Origin: Pseudonocardia endophytica
Lineage (GTDB): Bacteria > Actinomycetota > Actinomycetes > Mycobacteriales > Pseudonocardiaceae
DNA: 64,000 nt
Assembly (NCBI RefSeq): GCF_004339565.1
Contig: NZ_SMFZ01000001.1
Location: 3,596,001-3,660,000, forward strand
Direction: 5' to 3'
Shown: piece after piece, positions 55,118-63,992 of the stretch
Layout of the letters: each line of letters opens with the position of its first letter
Position numbering within the stretch: position 1 is the stretch's first letter
Notes under the pieces: model-generated
Seen by the model: the letters and a program-made list of their open reading frames with translations, nothing else
Database searches by the model: none
Told to the model about the DNA's origin: nothing
Position numbers and translations under genes: made by a program

Positions 55118-56092
55118 ATGCGGGCGGTGCGGGTGATCGGGTTCGACGGGCCGACGGGGGTGGCGTGCCACGAGGTCGCCGAGCCGGAGCCCGGCCCGGC
55201 CGACGTGCTGGTCGAGGTGCGCGCGGCGGGGGTGGTCTTCCCGGACGTCCTGCACACGCGCGGCGCCTACCAGGAGCGCCACGACCCGCCGTTCACGCTC
55301 GGTGGCGAGTGCGCGGGCGTGGTGCGGTCGGCTCCGACGGGATCGCCGCACCGGCCCGGTGACCGGGTGGCCGCACTGCCCCCGATCGGGGCGTTCGCCG
55401 GCGTCGTCGCCGTTCCCGAGCACCTCGTCCTCGCCCTGCCGGAGGCCGTGACGTTCGACGAGGGCGCGTGCCTGCCGATCAACTACCTGACCGCGCACTT
55501 CGCGCTGGGCGAGCGGGGCGGTCTCCGCCCGGGCGAGACGGTCCTCGTGCACGGCGCCGCGGGCGGCGTCGGGACCGCGACGATCCAGCTCGGGGCCGCC
55601 CTCGGCGCCCGCGTCGTCGCCGTGACGTCCACACCGGAGAAGGCGGCGCTCGCCCGGAAGGTCGGCGCGCACGAGGTGGTCGACGCCGCGACGTTCCGTG
55701 TGGAGGTCGACGAGCTCACCCGCGGCGGGGGCGTCGACGTGGTGGTGGACCCGGTGGGCGGCGACCGGTTCACCGACTCGCTGCGTTGCCTGCGCCACCG
55801 CGGCGGGCGACTGCTCGTCGTCGGGTTCACCGCGGGCGCGATCCCGACCGTGAAGGTCAACCGGCTGCTGCTCACGAACACCGACGTCCGCGGCGTCGGC
55901 TGGGCGAAGCCGGCGTTCGCCGAGCCCGGGTTCGTCGGGGCGCAATGGGAGGACCTGATGCCGCACCTGCGCTCCGGCGCGCTGGCCCCACCCGTGTCCG
56001 CCGCCTACCCGTTCGCGCGGGCCGCGGACGCACTCACCGCCGTCGACGAGCGGCGCGTGCTGGGCAAGGTCGTCCTGCACCCGGACCACTGA
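55118..56092 (+). CDS. NADPH:quinone oxidoreductase-like MDR protein
   Basis: 324 residues. RAVRVIGFDGPTGVACHEVA opens a zinc-free GroES-like domain; ETVLVHGAAGGVGTATIQLG (about 139-158) is the NADPH loop with AAGGVG as in QOR. It probably reduces an enone or quinone, or an enoyl-CoA. First gene of a four-gene operon (55118-59040). Confidence 0.9.
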   Translation: MRAVRVIGFDGPTGVACHEVAEPEPGPADVLVEVRAAGVVFPDVLHTRGAYQERHDPPFTLGGECAGVVRSAPTGSPHRPGDRVAALPPIGAFAGVVAVPEHLVLALPEAVTFDEGACLPINYLTAHFALGERGGLRPGETVLVHGAAGGVGTATIQLGAALGARVVAVTSTPEKAALARKVGAHEVVDAATFRVEVDELTRGGGVDVVVDPVGGDRFTDSLRCLRHRGGRLLVVGFTAGAIPTVKVNRLLLTNTDVRGVGWAKPAFAEPGFVGAQWEDLMPHLRSGALAPPVSAAYPFARAADALTAVDERRVLGKVVLHPDH

Positions 56093-56102
56093 GGAGGAGC
56101 CG

Positions 56103-57131
56103 ATGCGCTGGGGTGTCTCGGTCATGTACTGGCCGTGGATGGCGTGGGACGAGCAGGTCGCGCTCGCCCGCCGCGCCGACGAGCTCGGCGCCGACTCCGT
56201 GTGGGTCGCCGAGGGCTACGGCCAGGAGGCGGTCGCCCTGCTCGGCGCGCTCTCCGCCGTCACCGAGCGCGTCCGCCTGGCCGCCGGGATCCTGCAGATC
56301 CCCGCCAGGGCTCCGGCGGCGACGGCGACCGCCGCCGCGACCCTGGACCGGATCTCCGGCGGGCGGCTGCTGCTCGGGCTCGGACTGTCCGGCCCGCAGG
56401 TGTCGGAGGGCTGGTACGGCGTGCCGTTCACGGCCCCGCTGCGGCGCACCCGCGAGTACGTCGAGATCGTCCGGGCGGCACTGTCCGGGGAGCGGCTGAC
56501 CTACGACGGTCGCGAGTGGACGATCCCGACACCGGACGGGCTCGGGCTCGGCAAGCCGCTGAAGATGCTCGGACCCGGTGCCGTGCAGGAGCGCGTACCG
56601 ATCTACCTCGGCGTCGGCGGGCCGCGCACGGTGGCGCAGTGCGGCGAGATCGCCGACGGCTGGCTGCCGTTCCTGTTCAGTCCCGAGCACGCCGACGAGC
56701 TCACCGCGCCCCTGCTCGACGGCATCGCGGCGGCCGGGCGTCGGCGCGCCGACGTGACGGTGGCCCCGATGGTCCCGGCCGCCGTGCACGACGACCTCGG
56801 CACCGCGCGCGACCTCGTGCGCCCGATCCTCGCGTTCTACCTCGGCGGGATGGGCGCGAAGGGCAGGAACTTCTACACCGACCTCGCCGTGCGCTACGGG
56901 CACGGCCCGAGCGCTCTGACCTGCCAGGACCGGTTCCTGGCCGGCGACCGCCGCGGCGCCGAGGCCGCGCTCACCACGGAGCTGATCGACACCGTCGCGA
57001 TCGCCGCGACACCGTCCACACTGGAGAAGCGCCTCGGGGCGTTCGCCGACGCCGGGGTCGACACGCTCGTCGTCACCCCGTTCGGCGACCGCGCGGGCGT
57101 GCTCGACGCGATGGCAGGAGCGCTCGCATGA
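56103..57131 (+). CDS. LLM-class F420-dependent oxidoreductase
   Basis: 342 residues, luciferase-like TIM barrel. ARRADELGADSVWVAEGYGQ and ERVRLAAGILQIPARAPAAT are family landmarks, as is SGGRLLLGLGLSGPQVSEGW. Cofactor F420 is usual for actinobacterial members, FMN for others. The gene follows the quinone oxidoreductase at 10 bp and overlaps the thiolase by 4 bp. It may oxidise an alcohol or reduce a double bond of the substrate. Confidence 0.87.
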   Translation: MRWGVSVMYWPWMAWDEQVALARRADELGADSVWVAEGYGQEAVALLGALSAVTERVRLAAGILQIPARAPAATATAAATLDRISGGRLLLGLGLSGPQVSEGWYGVPFTAPLRRTREYVEIVRAALSGERLTYDGREWTIPTPDGLGLGKPLKMLGPGAVQERVPIYLGVGGPRTVAQCGEIADGWLPFLFSPEHADELTAPLLDGIAAAGRRRADVTVAPMVPAAVHDDLGTARDLVRPILAFYLGGMGAKGRNFYTDLAVRYGHGPSALTCQDRFLAGDRRGAEAALTTELIDTVAIAATPSTLEKRLGAFADAGVDTLVVTPFGDRAGVLDAMAGALA

Positions 57132-58309
57132 GAGACGTCGTGATCGCCGGGGTGGGCAGCACCCGCTTCGGCCGCCACCTCGACCGCACCTACGGCTCGC
57201 TGGTCTCCGAGGCCGTGACGACCGCGCTCGGCGACGCCGGCGCCTCGGCGGGCGACGCCGGCCTCGTCGTCTACGGCAACAGCGGTGCCGGCGTGGTGTA
57301 CGGCCAGGAGTCGGTGCGCGGCCAGCACGCCGTGCGCGGCACGGGGCTGGACGGGATCCCGCTGGTGAACGTGGAGAACGCGTGCGCCACCGGCTCGACC
57401 GCCGTCAACCAGGCGTGGCTGGCCGTCGCCGCCGGACAGGTGGACGTCGCCGTCGCGATCGGTGCCGAGAAGCTCAACCACCCCGACCGGTCGCGGGCGT
57501 TCGCCGTCATGACGGCGGCACTCGACCAGGACCGCCTCGACGAGATCCGCGACGACCTCGGCACCGGTGGCAGCGGCTCGGTGTTCATGGACCTGTACGC
57601 GCGCTGGACCCGCTGGTACGCCGAGCGGACGGACGCGACACCCGAGGACTTCGCCCGGGTCGCCGTGAAGAACCATGCGCACGGCGCGCTCAACCCGCAC
57701 GCCCAGTACGGCGCGACGCTCACCGTCGACGAGGTGCTCGCGGCCCGCCGGATCAGCGGGGACCTGACGCTGCCGATGTGCGCGCCGATGTCCGACGGCG
57801 CCGCAGCGGCCGTGATCACCACGCCGGAGATCGCCCGGCGGTGGGGCGCGCAACCGGTGCGGCTGCTCGCCACCGTCGTCGGGGCCGGGCGCGCGGGAGC
57901 CTACGGCGAGCTCGTGCCCGCGACCGCCCGGCGCGCGTTCGCGGCGGCAGGCGTCGGACCGGAGGACGTCGACCTGCTGGAGTGCCACGACGCCGCCTCG
58001 CCCGCGGAACTGATCGTGCTGGAGGAGCTGGGTCTCGCCGCGGACGGCGGCGGTGTCGGCCTGCTGCGCGACGGCGTGACCACGCTCGGCGGGCGGATGC
58101 CGGTCAACCCGAGCGGCGGGCTCGGCAGCAAGGGCCACCCGATCGGCGCCACCGGGCTCGGCCAGCTCGTGGAGCTGACCGACCAGCTGCGCGGCCGCTG
58201 CGGGGACCGCCAGGTCGAGGGCGCCCGGATCGGCATGGCCGAGAACGCGGGCGGCTACCTCGGGCCGGACGCCGCGGCCGCGTCGGTGACGATCCTCGGT
58301 GCCGCGTGA
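57128..58309 (+). CDS. Thiolase-like acetyl-CoA acyltransferase
   Basis: 393 residues. NVENACATGSTAVNQAWLAV carries the nucleophile Cys (about 83), ECHDAASPAELIVLEEL matches the ECHDAF-type second block of SCP2/sterol-type thiolases, and GHPIGATGLGQLVEL the GHP loop. It belongs to the SCP-x/FadA5-like group that thiolyses branched or sterol-type 3-ketoacyl-CoA. It overlaps both neighbours by 4 bp. Confidence 0.9.
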   Translation: MRDVVIAGVGSTRFGRHLDRTYGSLVSEAVTTALGDAGASAGDAGLVVYGNSGAGVVYGQESVRGQHAVRGTGLDGIPLVNVENACATGSTAVNQAWLAVAAGQVDVAVAIGAEKLNHPDRSRAFAVMTAALDQDRLDEIRDDLGTGGSGSVFMDLYARWTRWYAERTDATPEDFARVAVKNHAHGALNPHAQYGATLTVDEVLAARRISGDLTLPMCAPMSDGAAAAVITTPEIARRWGAQPVRLLATVVGAGRAGAYGELVPATARRAFAAAGVGPEDVDLLECHDAASPAELIVLEELGLAADGGGVGLLRDGVTTLGGRMPVNPSGGLGSKGHPIGATGLGQLVELTDQLRGRCGDRQVEGARIGMAENAGGYLGPDAAAASVTILGAA

Positions 58310-59040
58310 GCGCACTGCGGATCGAGCGCGACGGGGCGGTGGCCCGGCTCGTGCTCGCCCGCCCGGAACGGCACAACGCGCAGACCCCGCAGCTGTGGGC
58401 GGAGCTGCGCACGGCGGGCGCCGCCCTCGTCGACGACGGGTCGGTGCGCGCCGCGGTCGTCGCGGCGGACGGTCCGTCGTTCAGCTCGGGACTCGACCTC
58501 GGTGAGCGGGAGCCGGGCGGGTTCCTGCACCGCGTCGCGCACGCCGGCGACGACGGCGCCATGGCCGCGATCGCCGAGGCACAGGCCGCGTTCACGTGGA
58601 TCGGGGCGGCACCGTTCCCGGTCGTCGCGGCCGTGCGCGGCTACGCGATCGGCGCGGGCATCCAGCTCGCGCTCGCCTGCGACGTGCGGATCGTCGCGCC
58701 GGACGCGACGCTCGCCGTCGCCGAGGTGGGTCTCGGCGCGGTCCCCGACCTGGGCGCGACGACCGCGCTCCCCCGGCTGGTCGGTCTCGGGAGGGCCCTG
58801 GACCTCGTGCTGACCGCCCGCCGGTTCGACGGGGTCGAGGCCGTCGCGATGGGACTCGCACTGCGGACGGCCACCGACGTCGACGCCGACGCCATGGCGT
58901 ACGCGCAGGCGCTCGCCGCCGCCCCGCGCGCGGCACTGGCCGCCACGAAGGCCGCCACCCGCGCGTCGGACCCGGACGTCTCGCTCGCGATCGCCGCCAG
59001 GGGGCAGGTCGAGTGCGTGCGCGCGATGTACGCGCGATAG
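58306..59040 (+). CDS. Crotonase-family enzyme
   Basis: 244 residues. DGPSFSSGLDLGEREPGG is the oxyanion segment, RGYAIGAGIQLALACDVRIV the second, with Gln replacing the first catalytic Glu, while AVAEVGLGAVPDLG keeps the second. Probably a hydratase/isomerase variant. GTG start overlapping the thiolase stop; last gene of the plus-strand operon and 1 bp from the convergent TetR end. Confidence 0.87.
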   Translation: MSALRIERDGAVARLVLARPERHNAQTPQLWAELRTAGAALVDDGSVRAAVVAADGPSFSSGLDLGEREPGGFLHRVAHAGDDGAMAAIAEAQAAFTWIGAAPFPVVAAVRGYAIGAGIQLALACDVRIVAPDATLAVAEVGLGAVPDLGATTALPRLVGLGRALDLVLTARRFDGVEAVAMGLALRTATDVDADAMAYAQALAAAPRAALAATKAATRASDPDVSLAIAARGQVECVRAMYAR

Positions 59041-59041
59041 G

Positions 59042-59614
59042 TCAGGCGGGCAGCAGCGTGCCGAGCAGCTGCTCGATCTGGCGGGACAGCTCGTCGGGCC
59101 CGACCGGTCCGTCCGGGTCGTACCAGCGGAACAGCGTCGACAGCATGGACAGCACGAGGTTTGCCACGACCGTCGGGTCGAGCGGCGAGTCCGGTGGCAG
59201 GCACTCCTGCACCAGGACCCGGAAGTCCTGCGTGCGGGCGTGCGCCCACGACCGGAACGCGTCCCGGCCCGCGTCGGAGAGCTCGACCTCCTCGGAGAAC
59301 ACGATCGCGTAGAACGTCCGCCGCGACGTGGCCGACGCGATGTGGGTGGAGATCATCCGCCGGAGCCGGGTCTGAGCGGGCTCGCCGCTGCTCATGACGT
59401 CCTCGAGCTGGCGGGTCATGACACCGGTGACCTCGTCGACCATGAGGTCGAGCAGGTGCTGCTTGCTGCGCGTGTACTTGTAGACGGTCGGGCGGGAGAT
59501 GCCTGCGGCCTCGGCGATGTCGTCGATGGTGGAGTTGCGGTAGCCCTTGCTGCGGAACGTCTCGGCCGCCGCGGCGACCAGTGCCGTCGTGTCCGTCGCC
59601 CGTCCCCGTGCCAT
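59042..59614 (-). CDS. TetR-family regulator of the CoA-catabolic cluster
   Basis: 190 residues. The helix-turn-helix reads STIDDIAEAAGISRPTVYKY (about 28-47), a canonical TetR recognition helix; the C-terminal domain is generic. It is the last gene of a minus-strand operon (crotonase, SDR, CoA-transferase, TetR) and sits between two operons of related function. A perfect palindrome lies just upstream (59621), and the 25-bp element found at both other control regions is the best candidate for its regulon operator. Confidence 0.88.
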   Translation of the reverse strand: MARGRATDTTALVAAAAETFRSKGYRNSTIDDIAEAAGISRPTVYKYTRSKQHLLDLMVDEVTGVMTRQLEDVMSSGEPAQTRLRRMISTHIASATSRRTFYAIVFSEEVELSDAGRDAFRSWAHARTQDFRVLVQECLPPDSPLDPTVVANLVLSMLSTLFRWYDPDGPVGPDELSRQIEQLLGTLLPA

Positions 59615-59620
59615 GGCGCA

Positions 59621-59638
59621 ATACTGCCCGGTCAGTAT
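59621..59638. promoter_or_regulatory. Palindrome before the TetR gene
   Basis: ATACTG, 6 nt, CAGTAT. It overlaps the stop codon region of the CoA-transferase gene (stop at 59632-59634) and ends 7 nt upstream of the TetR ATG. It is unrelated to the 25-bp shared element, so it may be an autoregulatory site or coincidence. Confidence 0.4.
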
Positions 59639-60714
59639 CGGATCCTGATACCGGCCTCGCGGAGCACCTCGTCGGTGTGCTCGCCCAGCCCTGGCACACC
59701 GCGCTCCGGGCCGGGCAGGTCGCCGTCGACGACCAGCGGCTGGCGCAGGAACACCTCGCCACCCACCCGGGCCAGCAGGCCGCGGTCGGCGAGCTGCGGA
59801 TCGTCCAGCACCTCGGCCGGCCCGCGCACGGCGGCGACGCACGGCACGCCGGCCAGAGCGATCTCCCAGTGCGCGAGGTCGTACGTGGCGAACCGGTCGC
59901 CGAGCCGCCCGCGCAGCTCGGCCCGGCGAGCGATGCGCTCCGCGCCCGGCACGTCCGCGAGATCGGGCAGGTCGAGCGCGACGCACAGGTCGTGCCAGAA
60001 GTGGTCCTCGAACGCGATCGACAGCGAGATCCACCGCCCGTCCGACGTCGCGAACAGCCCGTATCCCGGGTCCTCGCCGAGCTCGTCGGGCGGCATCCCG
60101 TTCGCGGCGGGGACGAGACGGGTGGCCGCGACCGCCAGCAGCGAGTCGAGCATCGCGACGTCGTAGTGCCCGCCGCGACCGCTCGTGCCGCGGCCGGCGA
60201 GCCCGCTCAGCGCGGCGACGGCGGCGAACAACCCGGACGCGACGTCGGCCAGCGCCATGCCGGGCATCGCGGGCGCTGCCGGGTCGAGCAGCCCGGCGAG
60301 TGCCTGGAACGTCAGGTCGTGCGCGGGCCGGTCGCGGTGCGGGCCGTCCTGCCCGAAACCGGAGATCGACACGACGACGAGGCCGGGATTCGCGACCGTG
60401 AGCTCGGCCGGATCGAGGCCGAGCCGGGCGAGCACTCCTGGCCGGAAGCCCTCCAGCAGCACGTCGGCCCGGTCGACGAGCGCCCGGCACGCGATGCGGC
60501 CGCCCTCGGTCTTGAGGTCGAGCGCCACCGATCGTTTCCCTCGCCCGAGCGCCGCGAAGTGTCCTGGGAACGCCCGCGCCGGGTCGCCGCCGGCCGGCCG
60601 CTCGACCTGGACGACGTCGGCACCGAGATCGGCGAGCAGCATCGTCGCGAACGGGCCCGGGTACTGCTCGGCGAGGCTGACCACCCGGTACCCCTGCAGC
60701 GGCGCCGGCGTCAT
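59632..60714 (-). CDS. CaiB/BaiF (class III) CoA-transferase
   Basis: 360 residues. SLAEQYPGPFATMLLADLGA and DVVQVERPAGGDPARAFPGH form the N-terminal signature, VALDLKTEGGR and VLLEGFRPGVLARLGLDP follow, and GGHYDVAMLDSLLAVAA contains the Asp expected to carry the covalent CoA ester. It activates or transfers CoA to the catabolic acid. It overlaps the SDR gene by 4 bp. Confidence 0.9.
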   Translation of the reverse strand: MTPAPLQGYRVVSLAEQYPGPFATMLLADLGADVVQVERPAGGDPARAFPGHFAALGRGKRSVALDLKTEGGRIACRALVDRADVLLEGFRPGVLARLGLDPAELTVANPGLVVVSISGFGQDGPHRDRPAHDLTFQALAGLLDPAAPAMPGMALADVASGLFAAVAALSGLAGRGTSGRGGHYDVAMLDSLLAVAATRLVPAANGMPPDELGEDPGYGLFATSDGRWISLSIAFEDHFWHDLCVALDLPDLADVPGAERIARRAELRGRLGDRFATYDLAHWEIALAGVPCVAAVRGPAEVLDDPQLADRGLLARVGGEVFLRQPLVVDGDLPGPERGVPGLGEHTDEVLREAGIRIRY

Positions 60715-61484
60715 GGCGTGATCGCGTAGCCGCCGTTGACCGGGTACGTCTGCCCGGTGACCCATGACGCCGCGTCCGAGGCGAGGAACAGCACGGCGTT
60801 CGCCGCGTCCGACGGCTCGCCGAAGCGGCGCAGCGGGTAGCCGCGCAGCATCTTCCTCGCGATCTCCGGGTCGGCGATCGCCGGCGCGATCCCGGGTGTG
60901 GCCACGGTGGACAGCGCGACGCAGTTGACCGTGATCCCGTGGCGCCCGACGGACTTCGCCAGGCCGCGGCTGAACCCGGCCGCGCCCGCCTTCGCGCCGC
61001 CGTAGACGGCGAGGTTCGGCTCCCCGGTGCGGCCCGCGTCGGAGATCACGGTGACGATCCGTCCGTACCCGCGCTCGACCATGCCGGGCAGCACGGCCCG
61101 CGACGCGTTCAGCACGCCGTAGAGGTTCGTGCCGATCCACGGCTCCCAGTCCTGCGGTCCGGTCTCCCAGAACGGCGGGGTGTGCGCGAGCGGGTCCTCG
61201 GCGGGTCCGGCGTTGCCCGCGTTGTTGACGAGCACGTCGACCGGACCGTTCTGCCCGACCATGGCAGAGACGGCGTCGAGGTCGGTGACGTCGCAGCTCA
61301 CCCCGACCGCCTCGCCGCCGTCGTCGGTGATCTCGCCGGCGACGGTCTTCGCCCGGTCGGCATGGAAGTCGTTCACGACGACTGCGGCCCCGTGCGCCGC
61401 GCAGTGCAGCGCGACCTGACGGCCGACGCCCTGCCCCGCTCCGGTCACCAGCACGCGACGGCCGGTCATGTCCAGGATGTTCAT
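60711..61484 (-). CDS. Short-chain dehydrogenase in the CoA-catabolic operon
   Basis: 257 residues. VLVTGAGQGVGRQVALHCAA (TGxxxGxG), NNAGNAGPAED, a Ser in VTVISDAGRTG and YGGAKAGAAGF as catalytic Tyr/Lys; C-terminal YPVNGGYAITP as in 3-hydroxyacyl-CoA dehydrogenase-type SDRs. Likely oxidises the 3-hydroxyacyl-CoA from the upstream crotonase. Coupled to the CoA-transferase. Confidence 0.9.
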   Translation of the reverse strand: MNILDMTGRRVLVTGAGQGVGRQVALHCAAHGAAVVVNDFHADRAKTVAGEITDDGGEAVGVSCDVTDLDAVSAMVGQNGPVDVLVNNAGNAGPAEDPLAHTPPFWETGPQDWEPWIGTNLYGVLNASRAVLPGMVERGYGRIVTVISDAGRTGEPNLAVYGGAKAGAAGFSRGLAKSVGRHGITVNCVALSTVATPGIAPAIADPEIARKMLRGYPLRRFGEPSDAANAVLFLASDAASWVTGQTYPVNGGYAITP

Positions 61485-61487
61485 TGC

Positions 61488-62294
61488 TCACCTTCCGGGG
61501 AAGTCGGGCGTGCGCTTCTCGGCGAACGCGGTGATGCCCTCGCGCCAGTCGGACGAACGCTCGTGCAGGGCGGAGACCTCCAGCTCCCGGGTCAGCGCGG
61601 ACGGCTGCGGGGTGTCGTGCGCGGCGTTCGCCAGCCGCTTCATCGCCGCCAGCCCGACCGGGCTGCGCGCCGCGAGCACGGCCACCAGCTCGTCGACGGC
61701 GGAGGTGAGCGCGTCGTCGTCGACGACGTCGGCGAGCAGGTCGGTGCCGAGGAACCGCTCGGCCGGGAACAGCGATCCGGTGAACATGAGGTGCTTGGCG
61801 GTGGACAGGCCGAGCCTGCGGACCAGCCGCACCGACGCACCGCCGCCGGGCACCTGCCCGTAGACGGCGTGACCGTCGCCCAGCCGGGCCGAGCGGGCGG
61901 CGATCGCGACGTCGCACACCAGGACGAGCTCCAGCCCGCCACCGACGGCCAGGCCGTTCACCGCCGCGACGACCGGGAGGCGGAACGACTCGATCCGGTC
62001 GAGCACGGTGCGGACCCGGTTCAGGAACGCGTTCGTCGCGCTCGCCGCCCCGGGTGGCGGCGGTGCGTCGGACAGGGCTCGCGCGTACGCGAGGTCGGCG
62101 CCCGCGCAGAACGCGCGCCCGGCCGCGGCGATCACGACGGCACGCACCCCCCGGTCGGCGTCGGCGGCGTCGAGACCGGCCGCGAGCCCGTCGACGACGT
62201 CCTGGTCGAGCCCGTTGAGCACCTCGGGTCGGTTCAGGGTCAGCCACATCGCCGCACCCCGCCGCTCCTGGAGCACCGCGTCGTTCGAGGTCAT
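61488..62294 (-). CDS. Enoyl-CoA hydratase/isomerase
   Basis: 268 residues. GRAFCAGADLAYARALSD is the oxyanion region and VNGLAVGGGLELVLVCDVAI retains the first catalytic Glu; the usual second-Glu segment is GDGHAVYGQVPGGGAS, without an obvious Glu. The C-terminal WREGITAFAEKRTPDF is typical of the family. First gene of the minus-strand operon, downstream of the shared operator at 62312. Confidence 0.88.
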   Translation of the reverse strand: MTSNDAVLQERRGAAMWLTLNRPEVLNGLDQDVVDGLAAGLDAADADRGVRAVVIAAAGRAFCAGADLAYARALSDAPPPPGAASATNAFLNRVRTVLDRIESFRLPVVAAVNGLAVGGGLELVLVCDVAIAARSARLGDGHAVYGQVPGGGASVRLVRRLGLSTAKHLMFTGSLFPAERFLGTDLLADVVDDDALTSAVDELVAVLAARSPVGLAAMKRLANAAHDTPQPSALTRELEVSALHERSSDWREGITAFAEKRTPDFPGR

Positions 62295-62311
62295 GGCGGA
62301 GAGGCTTGCAG

Positions 62312-62336
62312 AATACTAACTGATAAGTCAACATTG
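62312..62336 (-). promoter_or_regulatory. Shared TetR-regulon operator, copy 2
   Basis: Read on the minus strand it contains TTGACT-TATC-AGTTAG inside CAATGT ... GTATT and matches 55076-55100 at 21 of 25 positions. It lies 18 bp upstream of the crotonase ATG and 38 bp before the divergent acyl-CoA synthetase GTG, so it could control both. Confidence 0.65.
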
Positions 62337-62374
62337 CCGCCGACACCCGGCCCCGACGAGGAGGGGAGAGCGAC

Positions 62375-63970
62375 GTGGCTCCCGGTCCCGCCCCATCACC
62401 CACCGTGCCGCCCTGGGCGGCCGGCCCGTCCTACGGCGACGTCGTCGTCGAAGCACTCACCCGCTACCCGCGCCGCGACGCGTTCGTGCTCGGTGAGCGC
62501 CGCGCCACCTACGCCGAGATCGCCGATCTCGTCGGGCGGACCCAGACCGTGCTCGACGAGCTGGGCCTGCGCCCCGGCGGCGCCGTCGGCGTGCTCAGCC
62601 CGAACGCGCCCGAGGTGTTCGTCGTCCAGACGGCCGCCGTGCTGAACGGCGCCCGCTACACCGGCCTGCACCCGCTGTCCTCGCTGGAGGACCACGTGTT
62701 CCTGTGCGACGACGCGGAGATCGAGGTGCTGGTCGTCCATCCCGTGTACGCGGAGCGAGCGGCGGCCGTCGCGGAGCGCGCCGCGAGCGTGCGGCACGTG
62801 CTCTCCCTCGGACCCTCCGAGGCCGGGCCGGACCTGCTGGACCGGTGCGCCCGGACCGCGCCGCGCACCCTGCGCGCGCCCGACCTCGACCAGGAGACGA
62901 CGGCCTGGCTGCAGTACACCGGCGGCACGACCGGGACGCCGAAGGGCGCGATGGTCCCGCACCGGGCACTGGTGCAGCTGGCGCAGTCGGTCACGAACTC
63001 GTGGGGGCTGCCAGAGGCACCCGTCTACCTGGCCGCCTCGCCGATCACGCACGCCGCCGTCCTGCCGGTGACGGCGGCGCTCGTCCGCGGCGGCACGGTC
63101 GTCCTGCAGCAGGGCTTCGATCCGGACGGGTGGCTCACGGCCGTCGAGACCGAGCGGGTCAACTTCGCGTTCGTCGTGCCGACGATGATCTACGCGCTGC
63201 TCGAGAAGGCGGATCCGGCCGCGCGGGACCTGAGCTCGATCGAGACGCTCTGCTACGGCGCAGCCCCGATGACACCGCAGCGACTCGTGGAGGCCCAGGA
63301 GGTGTTCGGCCCCGTGATGCTGCAGGGCTACGGGCAGAGCGAGTCCGTCGGCATGGCCACCAGCCTCCGCAAGGACGAGCACGACCCGGTCGGGCGGCCG
63401 GACCTGCTGACGTCGTGCGGTCGCCCGGTCGCGGGCGTCCACATCGAGCTCCAGGGCGACGACGGCGTGCCCGTCGCCGACGGCGAGGTGGGCGAGGTGT
63501 GCATCCGGTCGCGCGCGGTCATGAACGGGTACTGGAAGCGCGACGAGGAGTCGGCCCAGGCGCTGCGCGGCGGGTGGCTGCGGACCACCGACCTCGCCGT
63601 CCGCGACGCCGAGGGCTTCCTGCACCTCGTCGACCGCAAGAAGGACATGATCATCACCGGTGGGTTCAACGTGTACCCGCGGGAGATCGAGGACGTCCTG
63701 ACCGGGCACGAATCGGTCTCGCAGGCCGCCGTCGTCGGTGTCCCGGACGAGCGGTGGGGCGAGGCCGTGGCGGCGTTCGTCGTGGCCAGGGCCGGTGCCG
63801 AGATCGATGTCGCCGCCCTGACCGCGCTCGTCCGCGAGCGGAAGGGCCCGCACCAGGCACCGAAGCGGGTCGAGATCGTGCCCGAGCTCCCGACGACGGG
63901 GGTCGGCAAGATCGACAAGAAGGCGCTGCGGGCCGTGCACTGGGCCGGTCAGACCCGGAACGTGCACTGA
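62375..63970 (+). CDS. Acyl-CoA synthetase (AMP-forming)
   Basis: 531 residues, ANL superfamily. YTGGTTGTPKGAMVPH (about 182-197) is the P-loop, MLQGYGQSESVGMATS the A5 motif, GGWLRTTDLAVRDAEGFLHL and VDRKKDMIITGGFNVYPREI the hinge and A8 region, and TGVGKIDKKAL the C-terminal catalytic Lys. Fatty-acid or aromatic-acid CoA ligase. GAGGAGGGGAG lies before the GTG. Probably activates the substrate degraded by the two neighbouring operons. Confidence 0.92.
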   Translation: MAPGPAPSPTVPPWAAGPSYGDVVVEALTRYPRRDAFVLGERRATYAEIADLVGRTQTVLDELGLRPGGAVGVLSPNAPEVFVVQTAAVLNGARYTGLHPLSSLEDHVFLCDDAEIEVLVVHPVYAERAAAVAERAASVRHVLSLGPSEAGPDLLDRCARTAPRTLRAPDLDQETTAWLQYTGGTTGTPKGAMVPHRALVQLAQSVTNSWGLPEAPVYLAASPITHAAVLPVTAALVRGGTVVLQQGFDPDGWLTAVETERVNFAFVVPTMIYALLEKADPAARDLSSIETLCYGAAPMTPQRLVEAQEVFGPVMLQGYGQSESVGMATSLRKDEHDPVGRPDLLTSCGRPVAGVHIELQGDDGVPVADGEVGEVCIRSRAVMNGYWKRDEESAQALRGGWLRTTDLAVRDAEGFLHLVDRKKDMIITGGFNVYPREIEDVLTGHESVSQAAVVGVPDERWGEAVAAFVVARAGAEIDVAALTALVRERKGPHQAPKRVEIVPELPTTGVGKIDKKALRAVHWAGQTRNVH

Positions 63971-63984
63971 GCGACGCCTGCGGA

Positions 63985-63992
63985 GCGAGGAG
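63985..63992 (+). other. Possible ribosome binding site of the next gene
   Basis: GCGAGGAG lies 14 bp after the acyl-CoA synthetase stop, close to the window edge. Any start codon would lie beyond position 64000, so no gene can be called. Confidence 0.3.

Noticed and set aside
59042..59614. Assigning the TetR to KstR or KstR2 (steroid regulation)
   Set aside because: The shared operator core does not match the published KstR or KstR2 consensus motifs as I know them, and no steroid ring-degrading gene is present.
59632..62403. A 923-codon minus-strand open frame covering CoA-transferase, SDR and crotonase
   Set aside because: Only the CoA-transferase part is in the coding frame. The SDR and crotonase have their own frames, starts and 4-bp overlaps.
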